Source: Thermovenabulum sp049723235 (GTDB taxonomy: Bacteria > Bacillota > Thermosediminibacteria > Thermosediminibacterales > Thermosediminibacteraceae). Taken from it: DNA of 64,000 nucleotides. The position numbers and the translations under genes were made by a program. Below, one piece after another: positions 24,899 to 33,591 of the stretch; the stretch's first letter is position 1, and each line of letters starts with the position of its first letter. The stretch lies in contig NZ_JBNARB010000010.1 of NCBI RefSeq assembly GCF_049723235.1, positions 8,738-72,737 of the forward strand. Direction: 5' to 3'. Below the pieces are notes generated by a model. The model had not been told where the DNA came from. It was given only the letters and a program-made list of their open reading frames with translations, and did not search any database.

Positions 24899-26287
24899 CT
24901 AATTGATTTTATGTATTGGAATACCCAGTAAATCAAAAGCACTTTCCATCGTCACTTCGCTTAGGGTCGGGTGAGCATGAACAGTATTTACCAATTCTTC
25001 CGCGGTACACTCTAATTTTATAGCAAGTACAGCCTCCGATATAAGTTCGGTTACGTTTGGGCCAATCATATGAATACCCAGTATCTCATTGTATTTTGGT
25101 TCAGAAATAATCTTTACAAAACCGGAATTTTCTCCCAAAGTCAAAGCACGTCCATTTGCAATGAAAGGAAATTTGCCTACTTTTATCTCTCCGTAAATTC
25201 TTTTAGCTTCATCTTCACTCATGCCTACACTTGCAATTTCCGGATGAGAATATACACAAAAGGGAATGGCTTTATAATCCATTTTTTCGTTTTCTCCAAG
25301 AATGTTTTTTGACGCAACAATCCCCTCATGGGAAGCCACATGAGCCAGCTGGTATTTTCCAACAATATCTCCAATGGCATATACATTTTTTATGTTTGTT
25401 TGCATTCTTTCATTCACCAATATCCCTTTTTCGCTTTTCTCAATGTGGAGTTTAACTACCGAACTAAAATCCGGCTTTCTCCCGACCGAAACAAGTATTT
25501 TTTCGACCGCATATTCCCTTATTTCTTTTTCCGACTCTACCATAACCTTTAGGCCACTACTATTTTCCTCTATTTTTGTAACTTTCGAATTTACATATAT
25601 GTTAATACCGGCTCTTTGCATATGTTTTTTTATTTCTTCAGAAATCTCCCTATCAAAATTAGGAATTAACCGGTCCTGCATTTCAATTACTGTAGTTTTC
25701 ACTCCAAAGGAATTAAAGATAAAAGCCATTTCCAACCCTATTACTCCTCCGCCGATTATTGCAATCGAAGAGGGTAATTCTCTTAAATTTAATATTTCTT
25801 CACTTGTCAAAACTCCTTGCGAATCGATGCCCGGAATGGGAGGTTTCAATGGCTTTGAGCCACAGGCTAAAATTATACTATCCGCAGTTATTATTTGCTC
25901 CCTATCACTAAATAAAATTTTCACTTCCTTTTCGCTTTCAAGAACCGCTTCTCCCCTATAAACATTTACACCATTAGCTTTTAAAAGATTTTCTACTCCT
26001 TTTTGCAGTGTTTTTATTACCTTTTCTTTGTATTTCATTAACATTTCCCAGTTAAGGGAAGCACTTTCAACTTCAATTCCAAAATTCCTGGCTTTTCGTA
26101 TTGAAGAATAAAATTCAGCGCTATGACTGAGTACTTTGGTTGGAATACAACCTTTGTTTAAACAGGTTCCTCCCAATTCTCCCTTTTCTATCAAAGCCAC
26201 TTTTTTATTTTTTTTCCTTAAATAAATGGCGGCGACGTATCCACCCGGACCGCCGCCTATAATAGCTACATCGTAATGCATTGCCAT
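24899..26287 (-). CDS. lpdA: Dihydrolipoyl dehydrogenase (E3)
   Basis: 462-residue flavoprotein disulfide reductase that re-oxidises the lipoyl group of E2. FAD motif IIGGGPGGYVAA, redox pair C42-x4-C47 in GGTCLNKGCIPTK, NAD motif IIGGGVIGLE, ATG-like YAIGDIVG, and the C-terminal catalytic His in VHAHPTLSEV. Last gene of the aco/pdh operon. Confidence 0.95.
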   Translation of the reverse strand: MAMHYDVAIIGGGPGGYVAAIYLRKKNKKVALIEKGELGGTCLNKGCIPTKVLSHSAEFYSSIRKARNFGIEVESASLNWEMLMKYKEKVIKTLQKGVENLLKANGVNVYRGEAVLESEKEVKILFSDREQIITADSIILACGSKPLKPPIPGIDSQGVLTSEEILNLRELPSSIAIIGGGVIGLEMAFIFNSFGVKTTVIEMQDRLIPNFDREISEEIKKHMQRAGINIYVNSKVTKIEENSSGLKVMVESEKEIREYAVEKILVSVGRKPDFSSVVKLHIEKSEKGILVNERMQTNIKNVYAIGDIVGKYQLAHVASHEGIVASKNILGENEKMDYKAIPFCVYSHPEIASVGMSEDEAKRIYGEIKVGKFPFIANGRALTLGENSGFVKIISEPKYNEILGIHMIGPNVTELISEAVLAIKLECTAEELVNTVHAHPTLSEVTMESAFDLLGIPIHKIN

Positions 26288-26299
26288 TTCTCCTCCTCA

Positions 26300-27613
26300 T
26301 TATAAAAGCATTTCCATCGGATTCTCCAGCAATTCTTTTATCCTGTTTAAAAATTTCGCACCCAGGGCTCCATCAATTATTCTGTGGTCGCAGGAAAGGG
26401 TTAATTTCATAATAGGTTTTACCTTTAGCTCATCATTTTCATCAACTACGGCAGTTTTTACAATTTTCCCTACAGCGAGAATTGCACTTTCCGGTAGATT
26501 AATTACAGCTTTAAATTCCTCAATCCCGAACATGCCCAGGTTTGAAATGGTAAATGTTCCTCCTTGATAATCATCGGGTAAAAGTTTTCCGCTCCTCGCT
26601 TTTAAAATAAGTTCCGAGCTTTCCTTTGAAATTTCACTTAAACCTTTTTTATCGGCATTTCTTATTACAGGAACCACAAGGCCTTCTTCCAATGCAACAG
26701 CCAGTCCGATATTAATATCCTCCTTAATTATAATAAATTCATCTTCGATACTGCTGTTTAACATCGGGTATTCCTTTAATGCCCTTCCAGCAGATTTTAT
26801 AAGTATATCATTTAAGGAAAGTTTCACTCCCGTTAATTTTTCAATTTTAACCGAGAGTTCTTCTCTCAATTTTATGGCATTTGTCATATCAACGGATAAT
26901 GTCAAATAAAAATGAGGTGCTTCTATTTTGCTCTTTTTCATCTTATCTGCAATTATTTTTCTCGGACCTGAAAGAGGGATTCTTTTTACATTTTCCATTA
27001 AAGAAAGGTCTTCTTTTATTTTTTTCAATACATCTTCTTTTGTAATCCTCTCGCCTTCCTGCTTTTTTATATCCGATAAATCTATACCCTTTTCTTCTGC
27101 AATTTTTTTCGCTACGGGAGTTGTTTTTATTTTTTCTAAATAGCTTATTACATCCCTTTCAACGATTCTTCCTTCAGGTCCTGATGGTGTAACCTCTTTG
27201 AGGTCCACTCCATTTTCTCTTGCCACCCTCTTTGCCGCCGGAGATGCCTTTATTTTTTGAATTGCATTATCGGATTCCTTCGGTGCCTCCAGTATTTCAT
27301 GCGTTTCTAAGGGAATTTCCTCTGTTTTACCGGATAATGCTTCGTTTCCCTCTTGTAAAGGATTATATTCTTCTTTTTCTTTTACTATTACCGCAATGTT
27401 TTCCCCTACTGGAACTACCTGCCCCTCTGAATAAAAAACTTTTATAAGTATCCCGCTTTCAGGAGCTTCCTCTTCTAAATTGACTTTGTCGGTTTGTATT
27501 TCAAGTAGCGGTTCTCCTTTTTCTACTCTTTCTCCTTCTTTTTTTAACCAACGGACAATGGTACCTTCGGTCATGGTTGTGCCGAGCTTGGGCATTTTAA
27601 CTTCAAAGGCCAT
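26300..27613 (-). CDS. acoC: 2-oxo acid/acetoin dehydrogenase E2 acyltransferase
   Basis: 437 residues: one lipoyl domain (1-78, lipoyl Lys in IQTDKVNLE at 43), an E3/E1-binding domain (about 123-160), a second similar but weaker one (about 164-200), and the catalytic domain with DHRIIDGALG near 410. The two peripheral-subunit-binding domains are unusual. E2 transfers the acetyl group to CoA. Whether the physiological substrate is acetoin or pyruvate is argued from the promoter. Confidence 0.88.
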   Translation of the reverse strand: MAFEVKMPKLGTTMTEGTIVRWLKKEGERVEKGEPLLEIQTDKVNLEEEAPESGILIKVFYSEGQVVPVGENIAVIVKEKEEYNPLQEGNEALSGKTEEIPLETHEILEAPKESDNAIQKIKASPAAKRVARENGVDLKEVTPSGPEGRIVERDVISYLEKIKTTPVAKKIAEEKGIDLSDIKKQEGERITKEDVLKKIKEDLSLMENVKRIPLSGPRKIIADKMKKSKIEAPHFYLTLSVDMTNAIKLREELSVKIEKLTGVKLSLNDILIKSAGRALKEYPMLNSSIEDEFIIIKEDINIGLAVALEEGLVVPVIRNADKKGLSEISKESSELILKARSGKLLPDDYQGGTFTISNLGMFGIEEFKAVINLPESAILAVGKIVKTAVVDENDELKVKPIMKLTLSCDHRIIDGALGAKFLNRIKELLENPMEMLL

Positions 27614-27625
27614 TTTTTCTTCCTC

Positions 27626-28603
27626 CTACCTTAAAATTTGCTTTACTCCGTTTAATATATCTTCTACCTGAGGTACAGCATGTCTTTCTAAATTAGGGTT
27701 GTACGGTATGGGTATATCTTTTCCTGCAAGCCTTTTTACAGGAGCATCCAAATAATCGAAAGCTTCGCTTTCTATAATACCAGCTGCTACCTCAGCACCC
27801 CAACCGAAGCTTTTGGGATCATCTTCAACAATTAATACCCTTCCCGTCTTTTTTACGGATTTTATAATGGTTTCCATGTCTAATGGCTTAATTGTAACGG
27901 GGTCTATGATTTCAACATCAATTCCTTCCTTTTCAAGTTCTTTAGCTGCCTCCAGAGCTTTTATTACCATTATTGATCCCGCAATAATGGTAACATCCTT
28001 GCCTTTTCTTTTTATATCTGCTTTTCCTAATGGAAGCACATAATCTCCTTCAGGTACCTCGCCTTTTATTCTATAAAGTAATTTATGTTCAAAAAATACT
28101 ACCGGGTTATCATCGCGAATTGCAGCTTTTATCAAACCTTTAACATCATAGGGTGTGGAAGGCATTACCACCTTTAATCCCGGAAAATGGGCAAAAACAG
28201 CTGGAAAGCTCTGAGAATGCTGTGCAGCAGCTCCCGTACCCGAACCCATAGGTGTTCTTAATACCATAGGTACCTTTGCCTTTCCTCCAAACATGTACCT
28301 AATCTTGGCACCCTGATTTACCAGCTGCTCCATCGCAAGGGTAGTAAAATCCGAAAACATAATCTCCACTACCGGCCGCATACCGCATAGAGCAGCTCCC
28401 ACACCTATTCCGGTAATTGCCGTTTCAGATATAGGAGTATCTATAACCCTTTTTTCACCAAATTCCTGAATAAGTCCTTTTGTTACCCCAAAGGCTCCCC
28501 CGTATACTCCGATATCTTCTCCAATTAAAAATACCGAATCATCCCTTAGCATTTCTTCCCTTAAACCTTCTCTAAGTGCTTCGATATAAAGTTTTTCCGC
28601 CAT
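27626..28603 (-). CDS. acoB: Acetoin/pyruvate dehydrogenase E1 beta subunit
   Basis: 325-residue transketolase-like beta chain: FLIGEDIGVYGGAFGVTKGL, RVIDTPISETAITGIGVGAA, MFGGKAKVPMVLRTPMG, and VEIIDPVTIKPLD. It forms the thiamine-diphosphate E1 heterotetramer with the alpha chain, 26 bases upstream. Confidence 0.9.
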   Translation of the reverse strand: MAEKLYIEALREGLREEMLRDDSVFLIGEDIGVYGGAFGVTKGLIQEFGEKRVIDTPISETAITGIGVGAALCGMRPVVEIMFSDFTTLAMEQLVNQGAKIRYMFGGKAKVPMVLRTPMGSGTGAAAQHSQSFPAVFAHFPGLKVVMPSTPYDVKGLIKAAIRDDNPVVFFEHKLLYRIKGEVPEGDYVLPLGKADIKRKGKDVTIIAGSIMVIKALEAAKELEKEGIDVEIIDPVTIKPLDMETIIKSVKKTGRVLIVEDDPKSFGWGAEVAAGIIESEAFDYLDAPVKRLAGKDIPIPYNPNLERHAVPQVEDILNGVKQILR

Positions 28604-28629
28604 CTTTTACACCTCTTTACCAAAAAGTT

Positions 28630-29589
28630 TTACGCATATACATCCAATTCTATATCGGTAACCGATGGTTCCGGGCTTTCCATTGCAAACTTTAATGCTT
28701 CTTCTATTTCTTTTTTAACTTGGTATTCTATATTTTCTATTTCTTCGGCTGAGGCTATGTTTTCGGAAATTAATTTTTCCCTGTATCTTTTTATAGGACA
28801 CTTTAACTTCCAGGATTCTATTTCTTCTTTTGTTCTGTAAAGGTTTGCATCACTTTTAGAGTGTCCCATCCATCTATAGGTTTTTGCTTCAATTAGAGTA
28901 GGCCCTTCTCCCCTTCTTGCCCTTTCTACCGCTTCCTTTACAACTTCATAAACCGCTTCCACATCATTGCCGTCAACTACTACGCCGGGTATACTATAAG
29001 CAGATGCCCTATCAGCAATATTTTCGACCGCTGTTGATTTCGCTACATGGAGAGACATACCGTAAACGTTATTTTCGCAAATATATACTACGGGAAGTTT
29101 CCACAAAGATGCCATATTTAAGGATTCATGAAATACTCCCTGGTTATTAGCGCCATCCCCAAAGAAACAAAGAGTAACTTTATTATCTCCCTTTAGCTTT
29201 GAAGCAAGTGCCGCACCCGTTGCAATTGGGATTCCTCCACCCACTATACCGTTAGCACCTAAATTTCCCGACTCGATATCGGCAATATGCATTGAACCAC
29301 CCCTGCCTTTACAATAACCCGTCTCTTTTCCTAACAATTCTGCAAACATAAGAGGAAGTTTTCCGCCTTTTGCAATACAATGCCCGTGACCTCTATGTGT
29401 ACTTGTAATCATATCATCTTCTCTTAGAGCAGCTATAGCTCCCACCGCCGTTGCTTCTTCACCTATCGACAGATGACATGTACCCCAAATCATATTGGCC
29501 TTGAATAGCCTATCAACTTCTTGCTCAAATAACCTAACCTCATACATTTTTCTATACATCCAAAGGCGTTTTTCTTTTGTAAGCTCCAT
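28630..29589 (-). CDS. acoA: Acetoin/pyruvate dehydrogenase E1 alpha subunit
   Basis: 319 residues. ThDP-binding motif GDGANNQGVFHESLNMA, the THRGHGHCIAKG histidine segment, GRGGSMH, and YRWMGHS. Short length and the segment YGMSLHVAKST followed by VENIADRASAY look more like AcoA than PdhA, and the sigma-54 promoter agrees because aco operons are commonly RpoN-dependent. The ATG at 29589 has GGGGTG upstream; an ATG 21 bases earlier does not. Pyruvate dehydrogenase remains an alternative. Confidence 0.87.
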   Translation of the reverse strand: MELTKEKRLWMYRKMYEVRLFEQEVDRLFKANMIWGTCHLSIGEEATAVGAIAALREDDMITSTHRGHGHCIAKGGKLPLMFAELLGKETGYCKGRGGSMHIADIESGNLGANGIVGGGIPIATGAALASKLKGDNKVTLCFFGDGANNQGVFHESLNMASLWKLPVVYICENNVYGMSLHVAKSTAVENIADRASAYSIPGVVVDGNDVEAVYEVVKEAVERARRGEGPTLIEAKTYRWMGHSKSDANLYRTKEEIESWKLKCPIKRYREKLISENIASAEEIENIEYQVKKEIEEALKFAMESPEPSVTDIELDVYA

Positions 29590-29642
29590 TTTATATATCA
29601 CCCCAATCATTTTTTACAACTAATTTAACAACGTTAAGATAT

Positions 29643-29659
29643 ATGCAATAAACATGCCA
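29643..29659 (-). promoter_or_regulatory. Sigma-54 promoter of the acoABC-lpd operon
   Basis: Minus-strand TGGCATGTTTATTGCAT matches the -24/-12 consensus TGGCAC-N5-TTGCA, with GG and GC exactly ten bases apart, 53 bases before the E1 alpha ATG. Confidence 0.85.
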
Positions 29660-29749
29660 TTAAATTAATCCTTTAATTTACTTTAAATATCGGATAACTT
29701 TTCAACAATTTATTCCACATTTTATGCCTTTTATAATTTTACATATTTA

Positions 29750-29773
29750 AAAATAAAAGTGGCATTAGCCACC
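29750..29773 (-). terminator. Terminator of the long LIV/sugar operon
   Basis: GTGGC-TAAT-GCCAC stem followed by TTTTATTTTT on the minus strand, right after the C_GCAxxG_C_C gene. Confidence 0.8.
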
Positions 29774-29778
29774 TATTT

Positions 29779-30303
29779 TTATATATTTTTAAGTAAAATA
29801 CCCTCTCTTATTAAAACATCAGCAAGCCACATAGCTGCAAGCCCCACAACGTGTGTACATTTATCTTTATGCGCTCCCGCTTCCTCAAATTTTTCTTTTT
29901 CATCAGGCTTGCTAAAATTATAGTACCTTCCAAAAACTTTTGTCTGAACTAACGGGCACGTTTCACCACCGAATTCCTCTTCAAAACGTTCCCTAATTTG
30001 TTTTATTAAACTTCTGTATTTAAATTTTGAACCACTAATACCGTATTCCTCAAAACTGCGACCAAAAAAATATGAAATAACCATAACGCACCCGCTAAAA
30101 GCTCCGCAGGTACCTTTAGCCTCATCGGCGATACCTCCTGAAAACCCGCTGGCGCATTTAAAAACCAGATCATCAATTTCAAAAAAATCTCTTATTGCCG
30201 CAATTACCGCTTGAGCGCATCCTCTATATTTTCCTTCGTAAAAATAACCTCTTTTATAGATCTCATCTAAAATCTTTTGTTTATTAAACTCTAAACAATC
30301 CAT
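29779..30303 (-). CDS. C_GCAxxG_C_C family protein
   Basis: 174 residues with the spaced cysteines that name the family: RGCAQAV near 28, KCASGFSGGI, GTCGAFSGCVMV, then TCPLV and DKCTHVVGLAA. These proteins are thought to be redox or metal proteins; no reaction is established to my knowledge. Last gene of the operon that begins with the SorC regulator, followed by a terminator. Confidence 0.8.
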   Translation of the reverse strand: MDCLEFNKQKILDEIYKRGYFYEGKYRGCAQAVIAAIRDFFEIDDLVFKCASGFSGGIADEAKGTCGAFSGCVMVISYFFGRSFEEYGISGSKFKYRSLIKQIRERFEEEFGGETCPLVQTKVFGRYYNFSKPDEKEKFEEAGAHKDKCTHVVGLAAMWLADVLIREGILLKNI

Positions 30304-30342
30304 TTTTGTGCTCCTTTTCTGATAACATTATTATTATCATAA

Positions 30343-31386
30343 TTATTCAGGTTTTTGACCTGCATATAACACTATTTTTACTTCTTCACCATTTAAAGAA
30401 CTTTCAAAAGCATTCTCCCATTCTTCTAAAGGTAAAATTTTTGTTACTAATTTTCTTGTATTGACCTTTTTTTCTGATATTAATTTTAACGCTTTTGGCC
30501 ATGAGGAAGGCTTTTGACTTCTGCTTCCTATTATCTCAAGCTCTCGGTGAACTATATAATCTGTATTGAATACCGCAAAAGGATCTTCCAATAGCCCCAT
30601 TTGTACAAATTGACCTTTTTTGCGCAGTATTTCTAATCCTTGGCTAATTGCTTTTTGCGCTCCAGCGCATTCAAATACTACATCTGCACCGTAACCCTTT
30701 GATAGATCCATAACAAGAGATTCCAAATCCGTTTCCTGGGAATTAACTGCAAAATCAACCCCAAGTTTTTCTGCAAGCTCCAGCCTTCTTTTATCTTTTG
30801 AAATTCCAACAACAATTACTTTAGCACCTGCAGCTTTTGCCACCTGCGCGGTTAAAAGGCCAATTGCTCCCGGTCCAAAAACTACTACTAAATCATTTTC
30901 TTTTACTCTCGACTTTTCCATTACAGCATGAACTCCGCATGCTAAAGGTTCGGTTAATGCAGCGGAAATATAATCTACATTTTCGGGAAGAATATGAATA
31001 CTTTCCTGACGTGTAATTACGTATTCAGCAAAACCTCCATTTACCTGCGTTCCAATTCCTTTTCTATTAGAACACAAATTATACTCTTTATTTAAGCAAT
31101 AATTGCAGGTTTCACAGGTAGCAAGGGTCGTTTCAGTCGTTACTCTATCCCCTACTTTTACCTTATCCACCCCTTCCCCTACTTCGGCCACAATCCCTGA
31201 AACTTCATGCCCTAATACTAATGGCAAATTGGTTTTATGTATACCTTTCCAAATTAACAGATCAGTTCCACATACCCCCGCAGCCATAACCTTTATCTTT
31301 ACCTGCCCTTTCCCGGGAAAAGGTTCAGGTATATCCATAAGTTTAATACTTCCAGCGTTTTGTTCGCATTTTACTATTGCTTTCAT
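30343..31386 (-). CDS. Zinc-dependent medium-chain dehydrogenase (threonine/sorbitol dehydrogenase type)
   Basis: 347 residues. Catalytic zinc ligands in AGVCGTD and GHEVSGIV, structural zinc cysteines CETCNYCLNKEYNLC, and a Rossmann motif VVFGPGAIGLLTAQVAKAAGAKVIVVG for NAD. It oxidises a secondary alcohol, or reduces an aldehyde or ketone; the substrate is unknown. It follows the class II aldolase by 22 bases, so it may handle the aldehyde released by that enzyme. Confidence 0.85.
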   Translation of the reverse strand: MKAIVKCEQNAGSIKLMDIPEPFPGKGQVKIKVMAAGVCGTDLLIWKGIHKTNLPLVLGHEVSGIVAEVGEGVDKVKVGDRVTTETTLATCETCNYCLNKEYNLCSNRKGIGTQVNGGFAEYVITRQESIHILPENVDYISAALTEPLACGVHAVMEKSRVKENDLVVVFGPGAIGLLTAQVAKAAGAKVIVVGISKDKRRLELAEKLGVDFAVNSQETDLESLVMDLSKGYGADVVFECAGAQKAISQGLEILRKKGQFVQMGLLEDPFAVFNTDYIVHRELEIIGSRSQKPSSWPKALKLISEKKVNTRKLVTKILPLEEWENAFESSLNGEEVKIVLYAGQKPE

Positions 31387-31408
31387 CCATTAAACCTCCA
31401 GCTAAAAA

Positions 31409-32059
31409 TTATTTCTGCCCGTATTTATATAAGAATAATTCTTTTGCTTTTATCACTTCCGATTCCGGAAGCTCAATTGGTTTTCCAATGCATCTTGCTG
31501 CAAAGTAAACCTTTGCCGCATCTTCAAGCATTACCGCTGCCACAAGAGCATGTCTTACATCAGGTCCAACAGCCACTACGCCGTGATTTGCAAGTAAGCA
31601 AGCTCTCTTATCTCCTATTACTTCTAAAATAGCAGGACCCATCTCGTCCGTCCCAACAGGAGTATACCTTGCTACAGGCACGCTACCACCAACCTCGTTG
31701 GCAAGAGTCGTTACAACGCAGGGTATCTCTTCATTTAACGCTGCAAAGCAGCTTGCAAAGGTCGAATGAGTATGAATAACACTGTTTATGTCACTTCTGT
31801 TTTTATATATATAAAGATGAAATTTAGTATCTACTGAAGGTTTCCATTTGCCTTCCACTATATTCCCGTTAAGGTCTAATACTACAATATCTTCAGGAGT
31901 CAGCCCTTCGTATTCCATTCCACTTGGGGTAATCGCTACTAAGCCTGTCTCGGGATCCCTCCCGCTTACATTACCTCCAGTTAAAGTTACCAATCGGTAT
32001 TTTATTAAATTTAGTGCGGCATCCAGCACCTGTTTTCTTAAATTTTCCAATAATAGCAT
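31409..32059 (-). CDS. Class II aldolase / adducin family protein
   Basis: 216 residues of the L-fuculose-phosphate aldolase / L-ribulose-phosphate 4-epimerase superfamily. TGGNVSGRDPETG, ITPSGMEYEGL, the zinc histidines IHTHSTFAS, VARYTPVGTDEMG and LLANHGVVAVG are visible. Members split ketose 1-phosphates into DHAP plus an aldehyde or epimerise pentulose phosphates; the kinase upstream would supply the phosphorylated ketose. Which reaction it does cannot be told. Confidence 0.85.
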   Translation of the reverse strand: MLLLENLRKQVLDAALNLIKYRLVTLTGGNVSGRDPETGLVAITPSGMEYEGLTPEDIVVLDLNGNIVEGKWKPSVDTKFHLYIYKNRSDINSVIHTHSTFASCFAALNEEIPCVVTTLANEVGGSVPVARYTPVGTDEMGPAILEVIGDKRACLLANHGVVAVGPDVRHALVAAVMLEDAAKVYFAARCIGKPIELPESEVIKAKELFLYKYGQK

Positions 32060-32079
32060 ATAATTTATCCTCCTTTTAA

Positions 32080-33564
32080 TTAACTAAATACCTGCCTTTG
32101 CCCCCAAAATTTTCTTAATTCAACCTGCAACATTTTATATAAATTATACACTTCTTGGTATTTTAGATGGTTTTTATAGTCCGGATAAAATACCTTAAAA
32201 TCCTTGTTTTTATCTAAGTTTTTTTCAGTAATCCCTAAGGACTTCTTGACAAGCTTGACAACTCCTAATATACCGTTTTCTTCGTTGTAATTTTTTTTAA
32301 CGGGTAGATTTATCATATCGGAAAACATTTGGCAAAGTATAATACTATTTGAACCTCCGCCTGCTGCAAATATTTCTTTTATTTCATAGGGCATATGACT
32401 GTAACAATCATAAAAAGCTGATGCAAGGCTTTCATAAGCTGCTCTAAATATATTAGCTTTGGTATGTTTCGCACTCAGTCCTAATATTGCCCCGCAGGCT
32501 GATGGATCTTTAAAGGGAGCTCTTTCACCGTAAAGGTACGGATGAATCACAACACCTTCACTTCCTATAGGAATACTTGCAATGATTTTTTCAATTTCAT
32601 CAAAATTTATATTTGATCCTACTAAATTTTTAATCCAATCTAAAAGTGTTGTGCCGCTTTGAGATGCAATTATCCTCAAATATTTATCGGGCATAACGTA
32701 ACATAAAGTACTTCCTATCTCGTTACAAAGATCCACATCTTCCTCTTCAATTAAAACCTCATTACATAACGTGGTGCCTATTATTGTACAAGCTTGTCCC
32801 TTTTCTTCAACACCTATCCCAAAAGCCACAGCAGCAACATCAATGGCTCCTGCAATAACCGGAACACCTACAGCAATACCCGTTTGTTCGCTTGCTATTT
32901 TATTAACAAACCCTATTATTTTTTGAGACAGGCCTGGCTTAGGAAAACATTTATAAAAATCTTCTATGCCTAAAATTTGAAAATATTCTTCGCAGTATTC
33001 TCTTTTCTTTATGTCAAAAGCGGCCGTAGAAGCATCCGTATAGTCAGTGGAAATCTCACCGGTTAAATTATAATTTATCCAATCCTTGCAGTGAATAATG
33101 TATTGGACTTTATCAATATTTTCCGATGAGTTTTCTAAAAACCACTTTAAGATAACGGTAGGAGCCCCTGCAAAAAGAGGAACGATATTGTTTTTAGAAC
33201 AAATTTCTTTTACTTCCTCTCCCTGTTTTAAAACTATATCTTTTGCCCGGGTATCGTTCCACAGTACCGCATTGTATACGGGTTTTTTATCTTTTCCCAA
33301 AGGCCAAAAGCCATCCCCCTGTCCCGTTACCCCGATACCTATTATTTTATTTTTTACACCCTCATTTCTTTCTAATAAAGCTTTTATTACTTTAACTACC
33401 ACATTCCATGTTTCATCCATGTTCATTTCAACTTCTCCGTTTTTCCCTAATAATACATTACAATTGGTAGACTCTACATCTATCATTCTTTCATAAATAT
33501 CAAATAATCCTGCTTTTATCTTAGTCGTCCCAGCATCTATTCCTAATATATAATTTTTTGTCAT
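32080..33564 (-). CDS. FGGY-family carbohydrate kinase
   Basis: 494 residues. N-terminal GIDAGTTKIKAGLFD, GIGVTGQGDGFWPL, AVLWNDTRA, and the second-domain ATP motifs IGTTLCNE, GERAPFKDPSACG and AAGGGSNSIILCQ. The GQGDG motif resembles erythritol and other tetritol or pentulose kinases as well as xylulokinase, so the substrate is uncertain. The ATG at 33564 follows GGGTGG; the in-frame ATG 12 bases earlier lies inside this region. Confidence 0.87.
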   Translation of the reverse strand: MTKNYILGIDAGTTKIKAGLFDIYERMIDVESTNCNVLLGKNGEVEMNMDETWNVVVKVIKALLERNEGVKNKIIGIGVTGQGDGFWPLGKDKKPVYNAVLWNDTRAKDIVLKQGEEVKEICSKNNIVPLFAGAPTVILKWFLENSSENIDKVQYIIHCKDWINYNLTGEISTDYTDASTAAFDIKKREYCEEYFQILGIEDFYKCFPKPGLSQKIIGFVNKIASEQTGIAVGVPVIAGAIDVAAVAFGIGVEEKGQACTIIGTTLCNEVLIEEEDVDLCNEIGSTLCYVMPDKYLRIIASQSGTTLLDWIKNLVGSNINFDEIEKIIASIPIGSEGVVIHPYLYGERAPFKDPSACGAILGLSAKHTKANIFRAAYESLASAFYDCYSHMPYEIKEIFAAGGGSNSIILCQMFSDMINLPVKKNYNEENGILGVVKLVKKSLGITEKNLDKNKDFKVFYPDYKNHLKYQEVYNLYKMLQVELRKFWGQRQVFS

Positions 33565-33591
33565 AATTCCACCCATTTATTTAAATAGATT

